DNA from: Berberis thunbergii
Lineage: Eukaryota > Streptophyta > Magnoliopsida > Ranunculales > Berberidaceae
DNA: 64,000 nt
Direction: 5' to 3'
NCBI GenBank assembly: GCA_003290165.1
Contig: QNQO01001150.1
Coordinates: 62,001 to 126,000 of the forward strand
The first letter of the stretch is position 1. Each line of letters begins with the position of its first letter. Of this stretch, positions 44,501-55,756 are shown in pieces. The notes beneath the pieces are model-generated. The model ran no database searches. It had not been told where the DNA came from and worked only from the letters and a program-made list of their open reading frames with translations. A program made the translations under genes and the position numbers.

Positions 44501-47500
44501 AAGTAATTCCACTGTCTTCGCATTTATTGTCTTTGCCATTATCCATGTCTTTCTGGTCTTCTTCACTCCTCTAGAAATCTCAAGGTGTAACAGGCTCCTT
44601 CATTTATCGATGATGATCAATACCTACAATTTCATATGGTAATTAGCTTCCATAGTTGGATTCTATTTTATGCAGAAAATGCTACCGTCACATCACTTAT
44701 GTATATTTAGTATAATTTTTGGTAACTTTTTAATTTATGCATCACACCCTTATCTTGAGCATAGATTTGTATTTCAACTGAGATATGGCATATCTGTATG
44801 CAGATCTTCAGAAGTTGCACAGCCACTTTCAAGAACAGTTCCAATTCCCAAAGATAAAATTACTCCATACAGAATCGTGATTATAATGAGACTGGTAATT
44901 CTAGGGCTCTTCTTCCACTACAGAGTTACCAATCCTGTTGATAGTGCTTATGGTCTCTGGCTCACATCTATCATTTGTGAGATTTGGTTTGCTGTTTCGT
45001 GGGTGTTGGATCAGTTTCCTAAATGGTATCCTATTAATAGAGAGACATATCTTGATAGACTAGCCGCAAGGTAATCAGAAACATCAGAAAACTGTGCACA
45101 TTTGAAGTGGTCAATGATTATAAACTCAATAAAATAATGTAAATAGGATACATAATCCATTTATTGATAATCTATCCATCACTGTCCTTTAGGTATGAAA
45201 GGGAGAGTGGGCCTTCTGAGCTTGCTGCTGTGGACTTTTTTGTTAGTACAGTGGATCCATTAAAAGAACCACCATTGGTCACTGCTAATACGGTGCTATC
45301 AATTCTTGCTGTGGACTACCCTGTTGACAAAGTCTCCTGCTATGTATCTGATGATGGTTCTGCCATGCTTACATTTGAATCTCTTGCTGAAACATCTGAA
45401 TTCGCAAGAAAGTGGGTGCCATTCTGCAAGAAGTACGCCATTGAGCCTCGTGCACCTGAGTTCTATTTCTCGCAGAAGATTGACTATTTGAAGGATAAAG
45501 TGCAACCATCTTTCGTTAAAGAACGCAGAGCAATGAAAGTTAGCATCTGAAGTTAACCTAGCCTTGAGTTTTTAATTTCACAAGTGTCTACTGAGCTCTT
45601 ATTATCATTAGCTATTTTTCACAAAATCAAACGTTTTATGATTGATTTTTCGTTGATTACAGAGAGATTATGAAGAGTACAAAGTAAGAATAAATTCCCT
45701 AGTAGCAAAAGCTCAGAAAACACCAGATGAAGGATGGAAGATGCAAGATGGGACACCTTGGCCAGGAAACAACTCCCGTGACCATCCTGGCATGATTCAG
45801 GTTCAATCAATTAGTAATTCGTCATACATTCCATAGTTATACTATCTCATCACAGAGAATGATTTTCCTAATTGTTCTACAAGTCAATTGGATTTTCTAA
45901 TGTTTAATTTAATGTGTTCAATGACAAGTGTAGTTTTGGATTGCATGTTTCATCTCTACAGATAGATGTTGTAAACCAAAGGCTTAGTTTTATCTTATAT
46001 ATTCTTCTTCTCATTGATGTTCTTGAGTTTGTTTCGCAAGTTCTTTACAGTGTCTCTTGTGATTTTTACAGTGCTTGCCACAAACAATATGGATGTTTAA
46101 TATGGTCCTGAAGTTCCGTTGTTTTCCCCAATTCAAAATTCCACTAGTTTTAGAATTGTGTTTAGAATTTGTTATTTCAGGAAGTCAATTTAGAATCCTA
46201 ATTAAAAGTCCCTCATTTATTATGTTTATCAGCCATGTTGAGATCTTGGGAGACAATTTCCTTCAACAATATAATTCCAATGGTTATTAATATATATGAT
46301 GATACTACTGTATAGATCATATTGTTTTCTTCAACAAAAAGGAAAAATGATGTTATCATTTTTAGCTGGTTATTCTTTACTTATTGTCAATCAAGATGTC
46401 AATATACAGTCAATTACTGTAAGTTTCTATATGGTTTCCTTCCTCCCAAAAATACTGGAGAGTTTCTTATTTGAAATTACTCATATTACAATTTTGTTTT
46501 TAAACATTTTCAGGTTTTTCTTGGGCACAGTGGAGCTCATGACATAGAAGGAAATGAGCTTCCTCGTTTGGTTTATGTCTCAAGGGAAAAGAGACCAGGA
46601 TATCAACACCACAAAAAGGCTGGTGCAATGAATGCTTTGGTATGTATATCCTTAGTTTCACAGAACGAAGTGAAATTCAGTTGTTTCTTATTGTTGTCTG
46701 ATGTAACGAGCCCTGCAATTATTGGTCTTTTACAGGTTAGAGTGTCTGCCATTCTCACCAATGCTCCTTACATACTCAATCTTGACTGTGATCACTATGT
46801 TAACAATAGCCAGGCTGTTCGAGAGGCCATGTGCTTCATGATGGATCCGCAAGTTGGTAGAGATGTTTGCTATGTTCAGTTTCCTCAAAGATTTGATGGT
46901 ATTGATCGTAGTGATCGATATGCCAATAGGAACACTGTTTTCTTTGATGTAAGACTTGGAACAAAAAGTCATTCATCCATCACAACTGAAAGAGGCACAA
47001 TGTTAAGCTTTCTGAATATTTTTTGATTCTGATTTCAGGTTAATATGAAAGGATTGGATGGCATTCAAGGACCGGTCTATGTGGGAACTGGCTGTTGTTT
47101 CTATAGGCAAGCACTTTATGGTTATGGGCCTGCATCATTACCCAGCCTTCCTAAGTCTTCCTCATCTTGCTCCTGGTGTTGTTGCTTCTCTTGCTGTTGT
47201 CGCTCCAAGAAGCCTTCTAAGGATCCTGCTGAGCTTTACAAGGATTCAAAGAGAGAAGACCTTGACGCTGCCATATTTAACTTGAAGGAACTTGACAGTA
47301 AGTGTACTTAGATTATTTCAGTTTTAGTAATTTCATTAATTATAGTGATACATTGAAATTTCATGTGCAGACTATGATGAGTATGATAGGTCCCTACTTA
47401 TCTCCCAGGGGAGCTTTGAAAAGTCTTTTGGAATTTCTTCGGTATTCATCGAGTCTACACTGATGGAGAATGGAGGAGTCCCCGAGTCTGTGAATCCTTC

Positions 47501-48882
47501 TACACTGATCAATGAATCAATCCATGTGATTAGTTGTGGATATGAAGAGAAAACAGAATGGGGAAAAGAGGTGATTTGACAGTTGATTTATGTTTGTTTC
47601 TCTTGAAAATGTGGTAGTTATCTTTTATTGAAAATGGACGTGAGAACATGAGCAGAAGTGTCTCTTTATTGTGAACAGCTTATTCTGGCAATTAGTACAT
47701 ATCTAAATGCTACTTTTCACGAAGTTTATATTTATCGATATATAAAAAGTGGGTGTCTTTGTGGCTTTTCCTCTCAGATTGGATGGGTATATGGCTCCAT
47801 CACAGAGGATATTCTAACTGGTTTCAAAATGCATTGCCGAGGATGGAGATCTATCTACTGCATGCCCTTGAGGCCTGCATTCAAAGGTTCGGCACCCATT
47901 AATCTGTCTGACCGGCTGCATCAGGTTCTTCGCTGGGCCCTTGGCTCTGTTGAAATTTTTCTCAGCAGACATTGTCCCCTTTGGTATGGATTTGGAGGTG
48001 GTCGTCTTAAGTTGCTGCAGAGACTGGCATATATAAATACCATCGTTTATCCATTCACTTCCCTCCCTCTTGTTGCTTACTGCTCACTGCCTGCTATATG
48101 CCTTCTCACGGGAAAATTTATAATACCTACGGTAACTTTCTGTTTTGAACCACTAACCTGCAATAGTTTCTAGAGAAGAAACAATCTATTTTAAGGGTTC
48201 TACCAGTATAAATGGAATCTTATCTCTGTCAGTTCAACATTTGTTTTATTTTTTCGTCTAGAATCTTAACTATCGTGCTTGTTCGATTTTCTTTCAGCTT
48301 TCAAACCTTGCAAGTGTCTGGTTCCTTGGTCTCTTCATGTCCATCATCATGACTAGTGTGCTTGAACTGCGGTGGAGTGGAGTTGGGATTGAAGACTTGT
48401 GGCGTAATGAGCAGTTTTGGGTAATTGGAGGTGTTTCGGCCCATTTATTTGCTGTCTTCCAAGGATTTCTAAAGATGTTGGCTGGACTAGATACCAATTT
48501 CACAGTGACATCAAAATCTGCTGATGATGCAGAGTTTGGTGAGCTCTACATGATCAAGTGGACGACACTTCTAATCCCTCCAACAACCCTTCTCGTTGTC
48601 AATATGGTAGGTGTTGTTGCTGGATTCTCTGATGCACTAAACGGTGGATATGAAGCATGGGGTCCCCTATTTGGCAAGGTATTCTTTGCTTTCTGGGTGA
48701 TTCTTCATCTGTACCCTTTCCTCAAGGGTCTCATGGGCAGGCAGAACCGTACCCCGACCATTGTTATTCTATGGTCTGTGCTACTGGCTTCTGTTTTCTC
48801 ACTTCTATGGGTTAAGGTGGATCCCTTCATCAGCAAAACAGACACGTCAAATGTTGGGGTCTGCAGCTCTATTGATTGTTGA
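41594..48882 (+). CDS. CESA8: Cellulose synthase catalytic subunit, CESA8/IRX1 type
   Basis: It makes beta-1,4-glucan from UDP-glucose at the plasma membrane as one of the three secondary-wall CESA subunits. Thirteen exons join in frame to 985 residues, the length I recall for Arabidopsis CESA8: 41594-41780, 43851-43930, 44074-44119, 44217-44373, 44804-45070, 45193-45538, 45663-45800, 46514-46639, 46736-46948, 47039-47297, 47371-47570, 47778-48131, 48298-48882, all GT-AG. The N-terminal zinc finger has eight Cys (residues 9, 12, 28, 31, 36, 39, 51, 54) and the start [14 protein letters not shown] is CESA8-like. A Lys-rich acidic linker precedes the first membrane segments. Catalytic marks are SDDG (exon 6), LDCDHYVNN (exon 9), TEDILTG and HQVLRW (exon 12). 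Exon 10 has a Cys-rich class-specific region ([11 protein letters not shown]). No lesion is seen. Intron 1 holds a TRIM element. Confidence 0.97.
41932..43130 (+). mobile_element. TRIM retrotransposon, 1.2 kb, in CESA8 intron 1
   Basis: LTRs 41932-42194 and 42851-43130 start TGTTAGAGAATAG and end TTTACA. The primer site TGGTATCAAAGCC is at 42195-42207 and a purine tract tgcgggggg lies at 42842-42850. A perfect 5-bp duplication ttgat flanks it (41927-41931, 43131-43135). There is no coding domain, which is the definition of a terminal-repeat retrotransposon in miniature. It lies in the same direction as CESA8. The 3' LTR has an extra 17-bp duplication (ttttatagggttagaag). Confidence 0.95.
42475..42750 (+). 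repeat. Tandem repeat inside the TRIM element
   Basis: Units of about 35-60 bases (tctgtgttgtctcgaattga, gcaataccactcgaattgag, caataccaaa) recur six or more times. They keep a frame open in both directions (for example [16 protein letters not shown] on the + strand), but this is a by-product of the repeat. Confidence 0.75.
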
Positions 48883-49318
48883 GCAATCTTTCTGCTACAC
48901 AATGAAGTTGGTATGAAGTTTGAGCCACAGATATATTTGAACCCAGTGCTTATCATCTTTCAATCTCCAAAACTCTGAAAAGTGTTGAATGAAGAAATCA
49001 ATACTTCTTCCACCACAATTGATCTGCGAAAGTTCGAGTTTGTAAGCATAAACAGTGTATAGTGCTGAATTTTGGCAGAAGACAACGGTTTGATTTTGAT
49101 TTCATCATCTTCCTTTTATAAGATGATTTCTGCATTTTGATCATTATTTTTGTGTACTGAAGCATATAAGATGAATTGATATTAGGAGCATCAGAACCTA
49201 TTAATTTCTCCAAGACCGAAATGATGCCTTTGGCGCAAATACAACCCTTGGCCAAAGATGGAATAAATGTCTGTAATCTGTTCTTTAATCATTAATTCCA
49301 ACCACAGAGTTGGAACAA
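48883..49318 (+). other. CESA8 3' UTR and flank
   Basis: AT-rich; a possible polyadenylation signal AATAAA lies at 49262-49267, about 380 bases after the stop. It ends at the LINE insertion, whose left duplication is ttggaacaa (49310-49318). Confidence 0.5.
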
Positions 49319-50486
49319 TTTTTTTTTTTGGAAAGCGAGCAGGATTTTAAGGACCCCCAAATCTTTATATAAAAGAAAATTAAGAAACTTCAAGTACAAT
49401 CTCTCACTAGGAGAACACGACTATTACAAAAATAGTGTCACTAATGCTTCTTCTCATTTTTGGACATAAATTTTCATCTGTATTTTTTGTTCGCCTTCTT
49501 GGATCTATTGGATCTCCTGGGGCAGAGGCTGAAATCTTGGTTGTTATCTTTAAAGAACTTTTCTATAATCAATTCTGTTGCATCATCTCCACTAGCGGGG
49601 CTCGACTCTTGTTCCTTTTCCAAATCTTGGTAGTCTTCTTGAATTTGATTGTTTGCCCTTTCCCAATAACTTTTTATTAATGTGAAATCTTCCTGCAATT
49701 GATCCCTACCATATTTCTCAATGAGTTTTTTTCGCTCTGTGACTGATTTCATTCCCCTTGTCATATTCAATTATCATCATCAAAATATGTTCAACCTTAA
49801 ATAGAGTAGGAAGGTTCCTACTGACATGAACTCCACTTTGCTTGACTCCTTTATCTGTGTGCATCATCTGATCGCTTGGTACCCTGTACTTGCTCCTCAA
49901 AAGATACTAATGGAGTAAATCTGTTGTTTAGTTGGCTTACCTCCACTTTCGTTTGCTCAGTGATATTGGTTGCTACATGAGCACTCTGACTCAGAATTCC
50001 CTGACTGTTGCTAATGTAGTTCCCATTATTTATCCTTGTTTTCTTTCCATTGTTTGAGACACTGCCTATTTGCTTCTCATTGCCCTACGTGACCCTGCAT
50101 GGGTGTACTTATATGAATGTCTGCATTTGCTTGCTGCACATCAACATTTGTTCTTTCTGTGCTTCTAAACGCGTGTCTACCCTTAGCTATCACCCATCCC
50201 TCCTCATCAGAGTTTGGTGTGGATTGAGTTTGAGGTTTATTCTTGACCTCTCTCCAAATTTTTGTTGGATGGGTGCTCTTTTTCCTTGAGCAATCTTTCG
50301 ACGCATGACCAAAAACATCACAAGTGGTGCACTTTGCAGGTTTCCATGCATACTCCACATCTACCACTCTATGTGGTTGTCCATCTATGGCCAGGGATTT
50401 GATTTGGGAAATGACTATGAACATCAATTTCCACACATACCCTAGCGAAAAAGAGTCTAGTTCTCTCTTCTGTAACTTTATCCAGC

Positions 50487-51343
50487 CAGGGACGGATTTA
50501 CGTGGGGTCAAGTGGGGGCACTTGCCCCCACTGACTTCAGAAAAAAAACTCGATTTGCCTAACTTGCAATCGACTACGCCATCCCGCCCCACCCCTTCTT
50601 CTCTTCCACTATTCTCAGTGATACTGACAACCCCGTTCCTCCCTTTCTTCTTTTCTTTACCCTCTATTTGTTTACTGATAAAAATGTACTAGCTGAGTTA
50701 GTAGAGGTATAACGTATGGAATCACACGTCACAGGTTCGAACTCGGCTGGCGGCATGAGGTGGGGAGGGTTATGGGTAAATAAAATGTTTACTACGAGAA
50801 CAACAACCGCTCTGCCTCCACTTCTCTTCCTCTCATTCTCTCTCTGTTTGATTTATTTTCCTTTTCCATTAACGCTCCAACCTTTTTTTTCTGCTTTGAA
50901 GAAGAATAATGTTTTTAAAGTATTTTCTCGAGATAAATTTGTATATCAAGATCTAGTTTAGTATTTTATTCATAGGATTACTTTGGAGAAATGACCCATT
51001 AATATTTTTGGCCCTTAGCTTTATATACCAAATGAATTGACAAGATCAATAGAATTACACGATGCCGAGTTATCGCCTTGTTATGTATATTTGAAAGGCA
51101 AGTGTGCCATCATCCTCTATATATTTATCTCTTGTGCACCTACAAAGTAGATTATTAGATCAATTTTCCTCACCCATGGATTAGATGAAGTTTTGTTTAG
51201 CAATTGGTGTTTTGTATAATTATTTATGTATTGTTCAAAATTTAACAAAAATTATATTAAAATACTTAATTATTATATTATCATTAGTTAAATATGACTT
51301 ATCACTCTGCCCCCATTCAACGAAAATCCTGGCTCCGTCATTG
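50487..51343. mobile_element. Non-autonomous hAT element, 857 bp, inside half-LINE B
   Basis: Ends: CAGGGACGGATTTACG on the left and, from the right, CAATGACGGAGCCAGG. An 8-bp duplication with one mismatch flanks it: tatccagc (50479-50486) and tatccaac (51344-51351). Subterminal G-rich tracts (gtgggggcacttgcccccac) are visible on both sides. No transposase. It is younger than the LINE insertion it interrupts. Confidence 0.88.
50691..50752 (+). repeat. tRNA-like segment inside the hAT element
   Basis: GAGTTAGTAGAGG (A-box-like) is followed 40 bases later by GGTTCGAACTC (50734-50744, B-box-like), the spacing found in tRNA-derived SINEs. The arms do not give a good cloverleaf and the acceptor end is missing, so it is not called as a tRNA gene. 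Confidence 0.5.
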
Positions 51344-52162
51344 TATCCAACATAAGGGGGACACCAATAGCATTGGTAATTTTCTATAGCCCTGTTGGGT
51401 TCCAAAGAAACAGTGAGACCTTCTTCAAGGTAACCCATATAGGTACAGAGGCGAGTACCTCATTCTCTTCCTCCATCATTGGGGACCAAGGTCTTACAAT
51501 GAATAATCTGCTAGCAATATATAGAGGACCCGTCTCTAGAACCTTGCATCTGTCAGTTTCAGTGTGGAACTTGAAAACAAATGCATTTTCCCCATGAATG
51601 TTTAGTTCAAACTCTTTAATACCCCAAGCTCTGATAAGGGACTCCTTCACATAGCCATATGCTAATTTTTTCCCTACAAAGTTCCCAATTACATATTGTT
51701 CGCACTCCTTAACATTCTGAGCAAAATCTTTAATGTCGATCTGAACCACTTTCTTACCCTCTATAATTGGAGGAGGATCAAAAGTTAACCGAGTGATACC
51801 TACTTGCTTTGTTTGCTTCAGTAACGATGCCCATTGCATGTTTTTTGCGTTGTTTCTCCTTGCATTATTAATGCCATTGGGTTTTGCATTAGTTTCTTCT
51901 GATGGAATCTTTTCCAACATCAAGGGAGTATCTCCTGTCAACTGCGCACAGTCCGCTCCCCCTTTCCCCCATTAACAATAATATTGGTCTCAAGATTTGG
52001 GGTTTTATGACTCTCAATAGTTAGGTGAGATTCAGATCCCCTATTGCTTTCTAATGTCTCTCCAGTCTCCACGAGGGAGGATGGAGAGGCCAGTGACCTG
52101 CGTGGGTGGTGCGCTCATCCTTGATCGATTAGGCTTTCATAGCTCATGTAGAATTGGAACAA

Positions 52163-52867
52163 ATTTGGTCCAAACCTAAATGTCTTTTTCACAGCCCTTC
52201 GATTTCCCCCTTGTTTTCACTATATAAATAGGATGAACTCTGTGAATCTCCTACCTGGCACCATCGCTCAGTACATGAATTTCTATATTTTTCTTGCCTT
52301 CTTGACTCTCTTGTTTTTTTTCTTTTTCCTTGTGTTCTTAGCTAAAGCTAGAATTACATTCTATTCACCTTCAATTATTTTCTAATGCCGAGTGCTTGCA
52401 GATGAATTTACCGATCTGATTAAGAATATAAAATTTTAACTTTCGGTAAATTTGGTAGCCCCTTGTCATTCTAGGGTTCATAGCATGAGAACTTTTGTAC
52501 TTTGAAGAAGAAAGTAAACAACATAACTCTCTCTTTCTGCATAAAATAGGCTAATTATTATTATTATGGAATTTATTTAGCATGTCGTGTGGTCCAAAGC
52601 ATAAAGTCCCAAACACCCATTCTGGAAATAAGTATGCTTCAAAACAGAGCCATCTCCAGTGACCAGTGCGAGTTGAGCATTCATCCATGTGAGTTAACTT
52701 GATCCAACTGTCCAGTTTTCAGAATAAAAACACCTGAGCTCATTTTTCCAACAACACCACTTTACTTTTCCACTCCCAACACTCGCTCACTCTCCCTAAT
52801 CTCAAACGGTCACCAAAACCCTTCCTTCCTTCCTTCCTTCCTTCACACTCCCCAACTCAACTCTCCA
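52163..52867 (+). promoter_or_regulatory. Upstream region of the receptor-like protein gene
   Basis: A TATA-like actatataaata lies at about 52220, some 650 bases before the start. A nearer CT-rich leader includes a (CTTC)n run at 52821-52844. Half-LINE B inserted at 52153, at the far edge of this region. Confidence 0.45.
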
Positions 52868-54175
52868 ATGGAACCCAACACCACCACCCCACTGCTCATC
52901 CTGCTCCTCCTAACCCTCTTATCCTACACTACCCTCTCCTCCTCCCTCCCACCACCACACATTTCTCCCACTACCTCACCTTCACCATCCTCTCAACCTT
53001 CAAAACCTTCAGCTTCAACATCAACTCTTGACCCCAAACAGCTCACTGCACTTCAATCACTCAACATACCCACTCTCAAAGACCCCTGCACTCAACCCTC
53101 ATTCCACAACTCCACTTTCTGTGACTCTTCCAAACCCTTTCGCCATCTCATCTCACTTCACCTCTCAAACTGCTCTGAAGACACCCAAATGTCCTCAACA
53201 GCTCTCAAATCTCTCTACACATTGCAAGATCTCCAGTTCCACAATTGCCCCATTTCACCTGGTCACCTCCCTCCTGAGCTCATCTCCAATCTACACTCCT
53301 TCACTTGCATCAACAGTCTCAAGACGCTCACTGGTGTTTGGCTTGGAAGGCTTAGGAATCTCACAGATCTAACTGTCTCAAATGTGCCCATCAAGGCCAG
53401 TGGACCTCTCATCATACTTGCCAATCTCAAGAAGCTCAGGTCAGTAACCATTTCGCATGCCAATCTTACTGGTCATCTTCCCAAAAAATGGAATTTGAAC
53501 ATTACCCATATTGATTTATCTGCCAATAAGCTTCTAGGAAGAATACCCACTTCACTTACATTGTTGGAAAACTTAGAATCCTTGAATCTTTCATCAAATG
53601 CACTGTTAGGAGAGATACCCACTACTTTTGGTGACTTGATTTCGCTTCGAAACGTGTCGTTGTCCTCTAATTCCCTGTCGGGCCCTATACCGGATTCTAT
53701 TGCTGAGATCCCAGGTTTGGCTCACCTTGATTTGAGCTCAAATCAGTTCAATGGGACAATTCCAAAGTTCATTTCGAATATGAAGAATTTGAAGTATCTC
53801 AATCTTGAGAACAACAATTTCCATGGTGTAATGCCATTTAATGGATCTTTTATTAAGAGAATGGTGGTGTTTAAGGTTGGTGGCAATAGCAATTTGTGTT
53901 TTAACCACTCCACGGTTTTGAAAAAATTGAAGCTTGGGATTGCTCGTTGTGACAAAGATGGGTTCCCTGTGTTGCCTCCACCAGAGAAGGCAGATTCTGG
54001 ATATGATGACAGTAGTAGCTCTGATGGCACAGCTGATAGTGACGACGACGATGGTCCAAAAAAGTCCGATCATCGACATGGGCCAAGTAAGATTGTTCTT
54101 GGAGTGGCAATTGGGCTTTCATCTATAGTCTTTTTGATTGTGTTCTTGGTTCTTCTCTCAAAGTGGTGTTCATGA
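52868..54175 (+). CDS. LRR receptor-like protein, RLP51/SNC2-like, 435 residues
   Basis: Receptor-like proteins carry extracellular leucine-rich repeats and a membrane anchor but no kinase. Some, such as Arabidopsis RLP51 (SNC2), act in defence signalling. The gene is one exon with a signal peptide ([17 protein letters not shown], residues about 9-25), a Pro/Ser/Thr-rich segment (27-55) and an N-cap with paired Cys ([19 protein letters not shown]). LRRs of the plant LxxLxLSxNxLxGxIP kind follow (about 95-335: [28 protein letters not shown]). After the LRRs come a C-cap Cys pair, an acidic juxtamembrane stretch ([16 protein letters not shown]) and a membrane helix (about 409-431) with a GxxxG motif (GVAIG). 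The cytosolic tail is only about four residues (KWCS). N-glycosylation sites (NxS/T) are many. Assignment to RLP51/55 is by length and layout, not search. Confidence 0.85.
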   Translation: MEPNTTTPLLILLLLTLLSYTTLSSSLPPPHISPTTSPSPSSQPSKPSASTSTLDPKQLTALQSLNIPTLKDPCTQPSFHNSTFCDSSKPFRHLISLHLSNCSEDTQMSSTALKSLYTLQDLQFHNCPISPGHLPPELISNLHSFTCINSLKTLTGVWLGRLRNLTDLTVSNVPIKASGPLIILANLKKLRSVTISHANLTGHLPKKWNLNITHIDLSANKLLGRIPTSLTLLENLESLNLSSNALLGEIPTTFGDLISLRNVSLSSNSLSGPIPDSIAEIPGLAHLDLSSNQFNGTIPKFISNMKNLKYLNLENNNFHGVMPFNGSFIKRMVVFKVGGNSNLCFNHSTVLKKLKLGIARCDKDGFPVLPPPEKADSGYDDSSSSDGTADSDDDDGPKKSDHRHGPSKIVLGVAIGLSSIVFLIVFLVLLSKWCS

Positions 54176-54884
54176 AGATAAAATAAGTTGTCCAGAGAAA
54201 CAAAGGAGACATGAATAAATTTCATTTTGAAGATGAGTTGCAAGGGAGAGGAGATAGTGAGAAATTCATCATTAAAATAGTTTTACATTTTCTTTCCTTC
54301 ATTCATTTTACATTATAAATCATTTCCATGTTTGTCATTATGCTCTTTATCATTGTCCAAAGTGGTGTGGATGAAGAAAGCATCATTAGTTCCAGATCAG
54401 AAAATGAGTAAAGAACCATAAGTGGTAACAAATGGGGTTTTTGGAATTCATATATAGTTGAGTTCCATTATGAAGATAAGATCAACTGCAAGGGAGAGAA
54501 GAAATGCTGAGAAATCATTAAAGGGGTGTTACACTTATTGTTCTTTTTTATCCCACAGCTGGACCATGAGAGTTGTGATGGATTCGAATTGTTATTTTCT
54601 TTTTCTTTTTCCTTTTGAAAGGTGACGGGGTTGGTACTTGATAGCGTGTATTATATGTTGCTAAAGAGTGAAAAGAATGTTGATTTTTCTTGAAGAACAA
54701 GTCCCGGCTTTTCTCTCCAACTTTTGTTAATGCAAGCTTATTATTTATAATTTTTGGGTTTATTCTTGTACAAAGTGGTGTTCTTGATGTTCAATAAAGT
54801 TGTTACAGAGAATAACGAATGTGTGTGGTTCATGTCTTCACTATATATTCTAACTTGGGATTCTTTCTCAAGAATAAGGAACCC
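54176..54884 (+). other. 3' flank of the receptor-like gene
   Basis: A possible polyadenylation signal AATAAA is at 54214-54219. A partly repeated stretch (ttccattatgaagataagat / ttcattttgaagatgag, each followed by gcaagggagag and gagaaa) occurs at about 54220-54260 and 54460-54510, suggesting a small local duplication. No other gene seen. Confidence 0.45.
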
Positions 54885-55058
54885 GTCTAATTGTCGAGGG
54901 ACGCAGCGAGGAAAACAGCGAGGGACTCCACAGGGGGAAGGGGAGCCGTCCATTCTCCTTGAGATGCGTGTGTTAAAAATTCAAACACGCATCTCGGGGA
55001 GAATGGACGGCTCCCTCTGTGGGGTCCCTCGCTGCTTCCCTCGCCAATTAGATTTTTA
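54885..55058. mobile_element. Fold-back MITE, 'cgaggga' family, copy 4
   Basis: Left TCTAATTGTCGAGGGACGC with AGCGAGGGACTCCACAGGGG and gagccgtccattctcc. The right side, read from the right, is TCTAATTGGCGAGGGAAGC, AGCGAGGGACCCCACAGAGG and gagccgtccattctcc, so arms of about 80 bp pair almost perfectly. The best preserved copy; about 710 bases beyond the receptor-like stop codon. Confidence 0.85.
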
Positions 55059-55605
55059 CAAGAATAAGCCGTGACTTTTTTTTCTATCTCACTGTTGTTA
55101 ATCAAGCTTATTGTTTATGGAACATGGTTTTATTGATTAGTTTATTTTAGTAAGATTTAAAAAAAAAAAAAAAACCTATTTGGGTTTTGTCATGTTATTA
55201 TTTGTTGGTTCATGCTGTCTGAATCAAAATAGCTTCCACATTTGTTTGCATTTAAGAGGGAAGTTAAGTGCACTTTCAGAAGCTGAGGTGATGAGGAAAT
55301 TCTCTGTATCTAGTTTGTGAAATTAATGGTTGCACCAACACGGCTATTCCTTATGGGGATGGTTTGGAATGTTTATTGTTGAAGATACAAACCATGTGTG
55401 GTGACTGAATTTTGCTCTATCCAAACCTAGGAAAATCATTTCATGAAGAGATTAAATATCAATGGACTTATCGTGCCCAAGATGGCATCTCCCTCTTCAC
55501 CACTCCCCTTCCCAACTGTGCAGAAACCACCTCCACTTCATCCTGATCCAACTGCTCCGGCTCTGCCGGATCTTGGTCACAAGAACCCCTCCTAAATGCC
55601 ATATC
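55059..55605. other. No gene; A run at about 55159-55174
   Basis: AT-rich. A Pro/Ser/Thr-rich stretch (about 55480-55600) has no clear start or intron and is not called. Confidence 0.4.
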
Positions 55606-55708
55606 TTTTTTTTTTTTTGAAAGGCGAGTGTGCCGCTGGTGGGTATAGAACCCAAGACGTGGGGGTTAAATCACCACGGTCTTAACCATTCAACCAGGCT
55701 ACCATTGG
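55606..55708 (-). mobile_element. tRNA-derived SINE, about 100 bp
   Basis: On the - strand the A box TGGTTGAATGG fits TRGYNNANNNG, and GGTTCTATACC resembles the B box GGTTCGANYCC about 35 bases on. The 3' end is CACTCGCCTTTC plus 13 A. This tail is close to that of half-LINE B (CTCGCTTTCC-A). No target duplication could be matched. Confidence 0.7.
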
Positions 55709-55756
55709 TGTCTGACTCAATTCTAAACAACTGGGTAAACATACTTGTACAATGAT

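Larger units (their letters stand above)
49474..51941 (-). pseudogene. LINE ORF1 (DUF4283, zinc knuckle), copy B, split by hAT
   Basis: The part 51941-51384 reads ITRLTFDPPPIIEGKKVVQI, NFVGKKLAYGYVKESLIRAW, HGENAFVFKFH and VLASVPIWVTLKKVSLFLWN, a DUF4283 domain aligned residue by residue with copy A. The hAT element follows. The rest (50480 to 49474) has a zinc knuckle CTTCDVFGHASKDC, GWVIAKGRHAF and, in another frame, DFSLCPRRSNRSKKANKKYR at the end. Several shifts and stops are present. The insertion point is in the linker between DUF4283 and the knuckle. Confidence 0.85.
49319..52153 (-). mobile_element. LINE-derived element with ORF1 only (half-LINE B)
   Basis: On the - strand it runs from about 52153 (5' end) to an A tail at 49319-49329. 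The tail is preceded by TCCTGCTCGCTTTCC. The 9-bp duplication ttggaacaa flanks it (49310-49318 and 52154-52162). ORF1 is the only coding part. Without the hAT insertion (50487-51343 plus one duplication) it is about 1.97 kb, close to half-LINE A (2.18 kb). Endonuclease and reverse transcriptase are absent. It is 440 bases downstream of CESA8, in opposite orientation. Confidence 0.8.

Noticed and set aside
50691..50752. tRNA gene
   Set aside because: A and B boxes are present but no proper acceptor or anticodon stem can be drawn; treated as tRNA-derived repeat.
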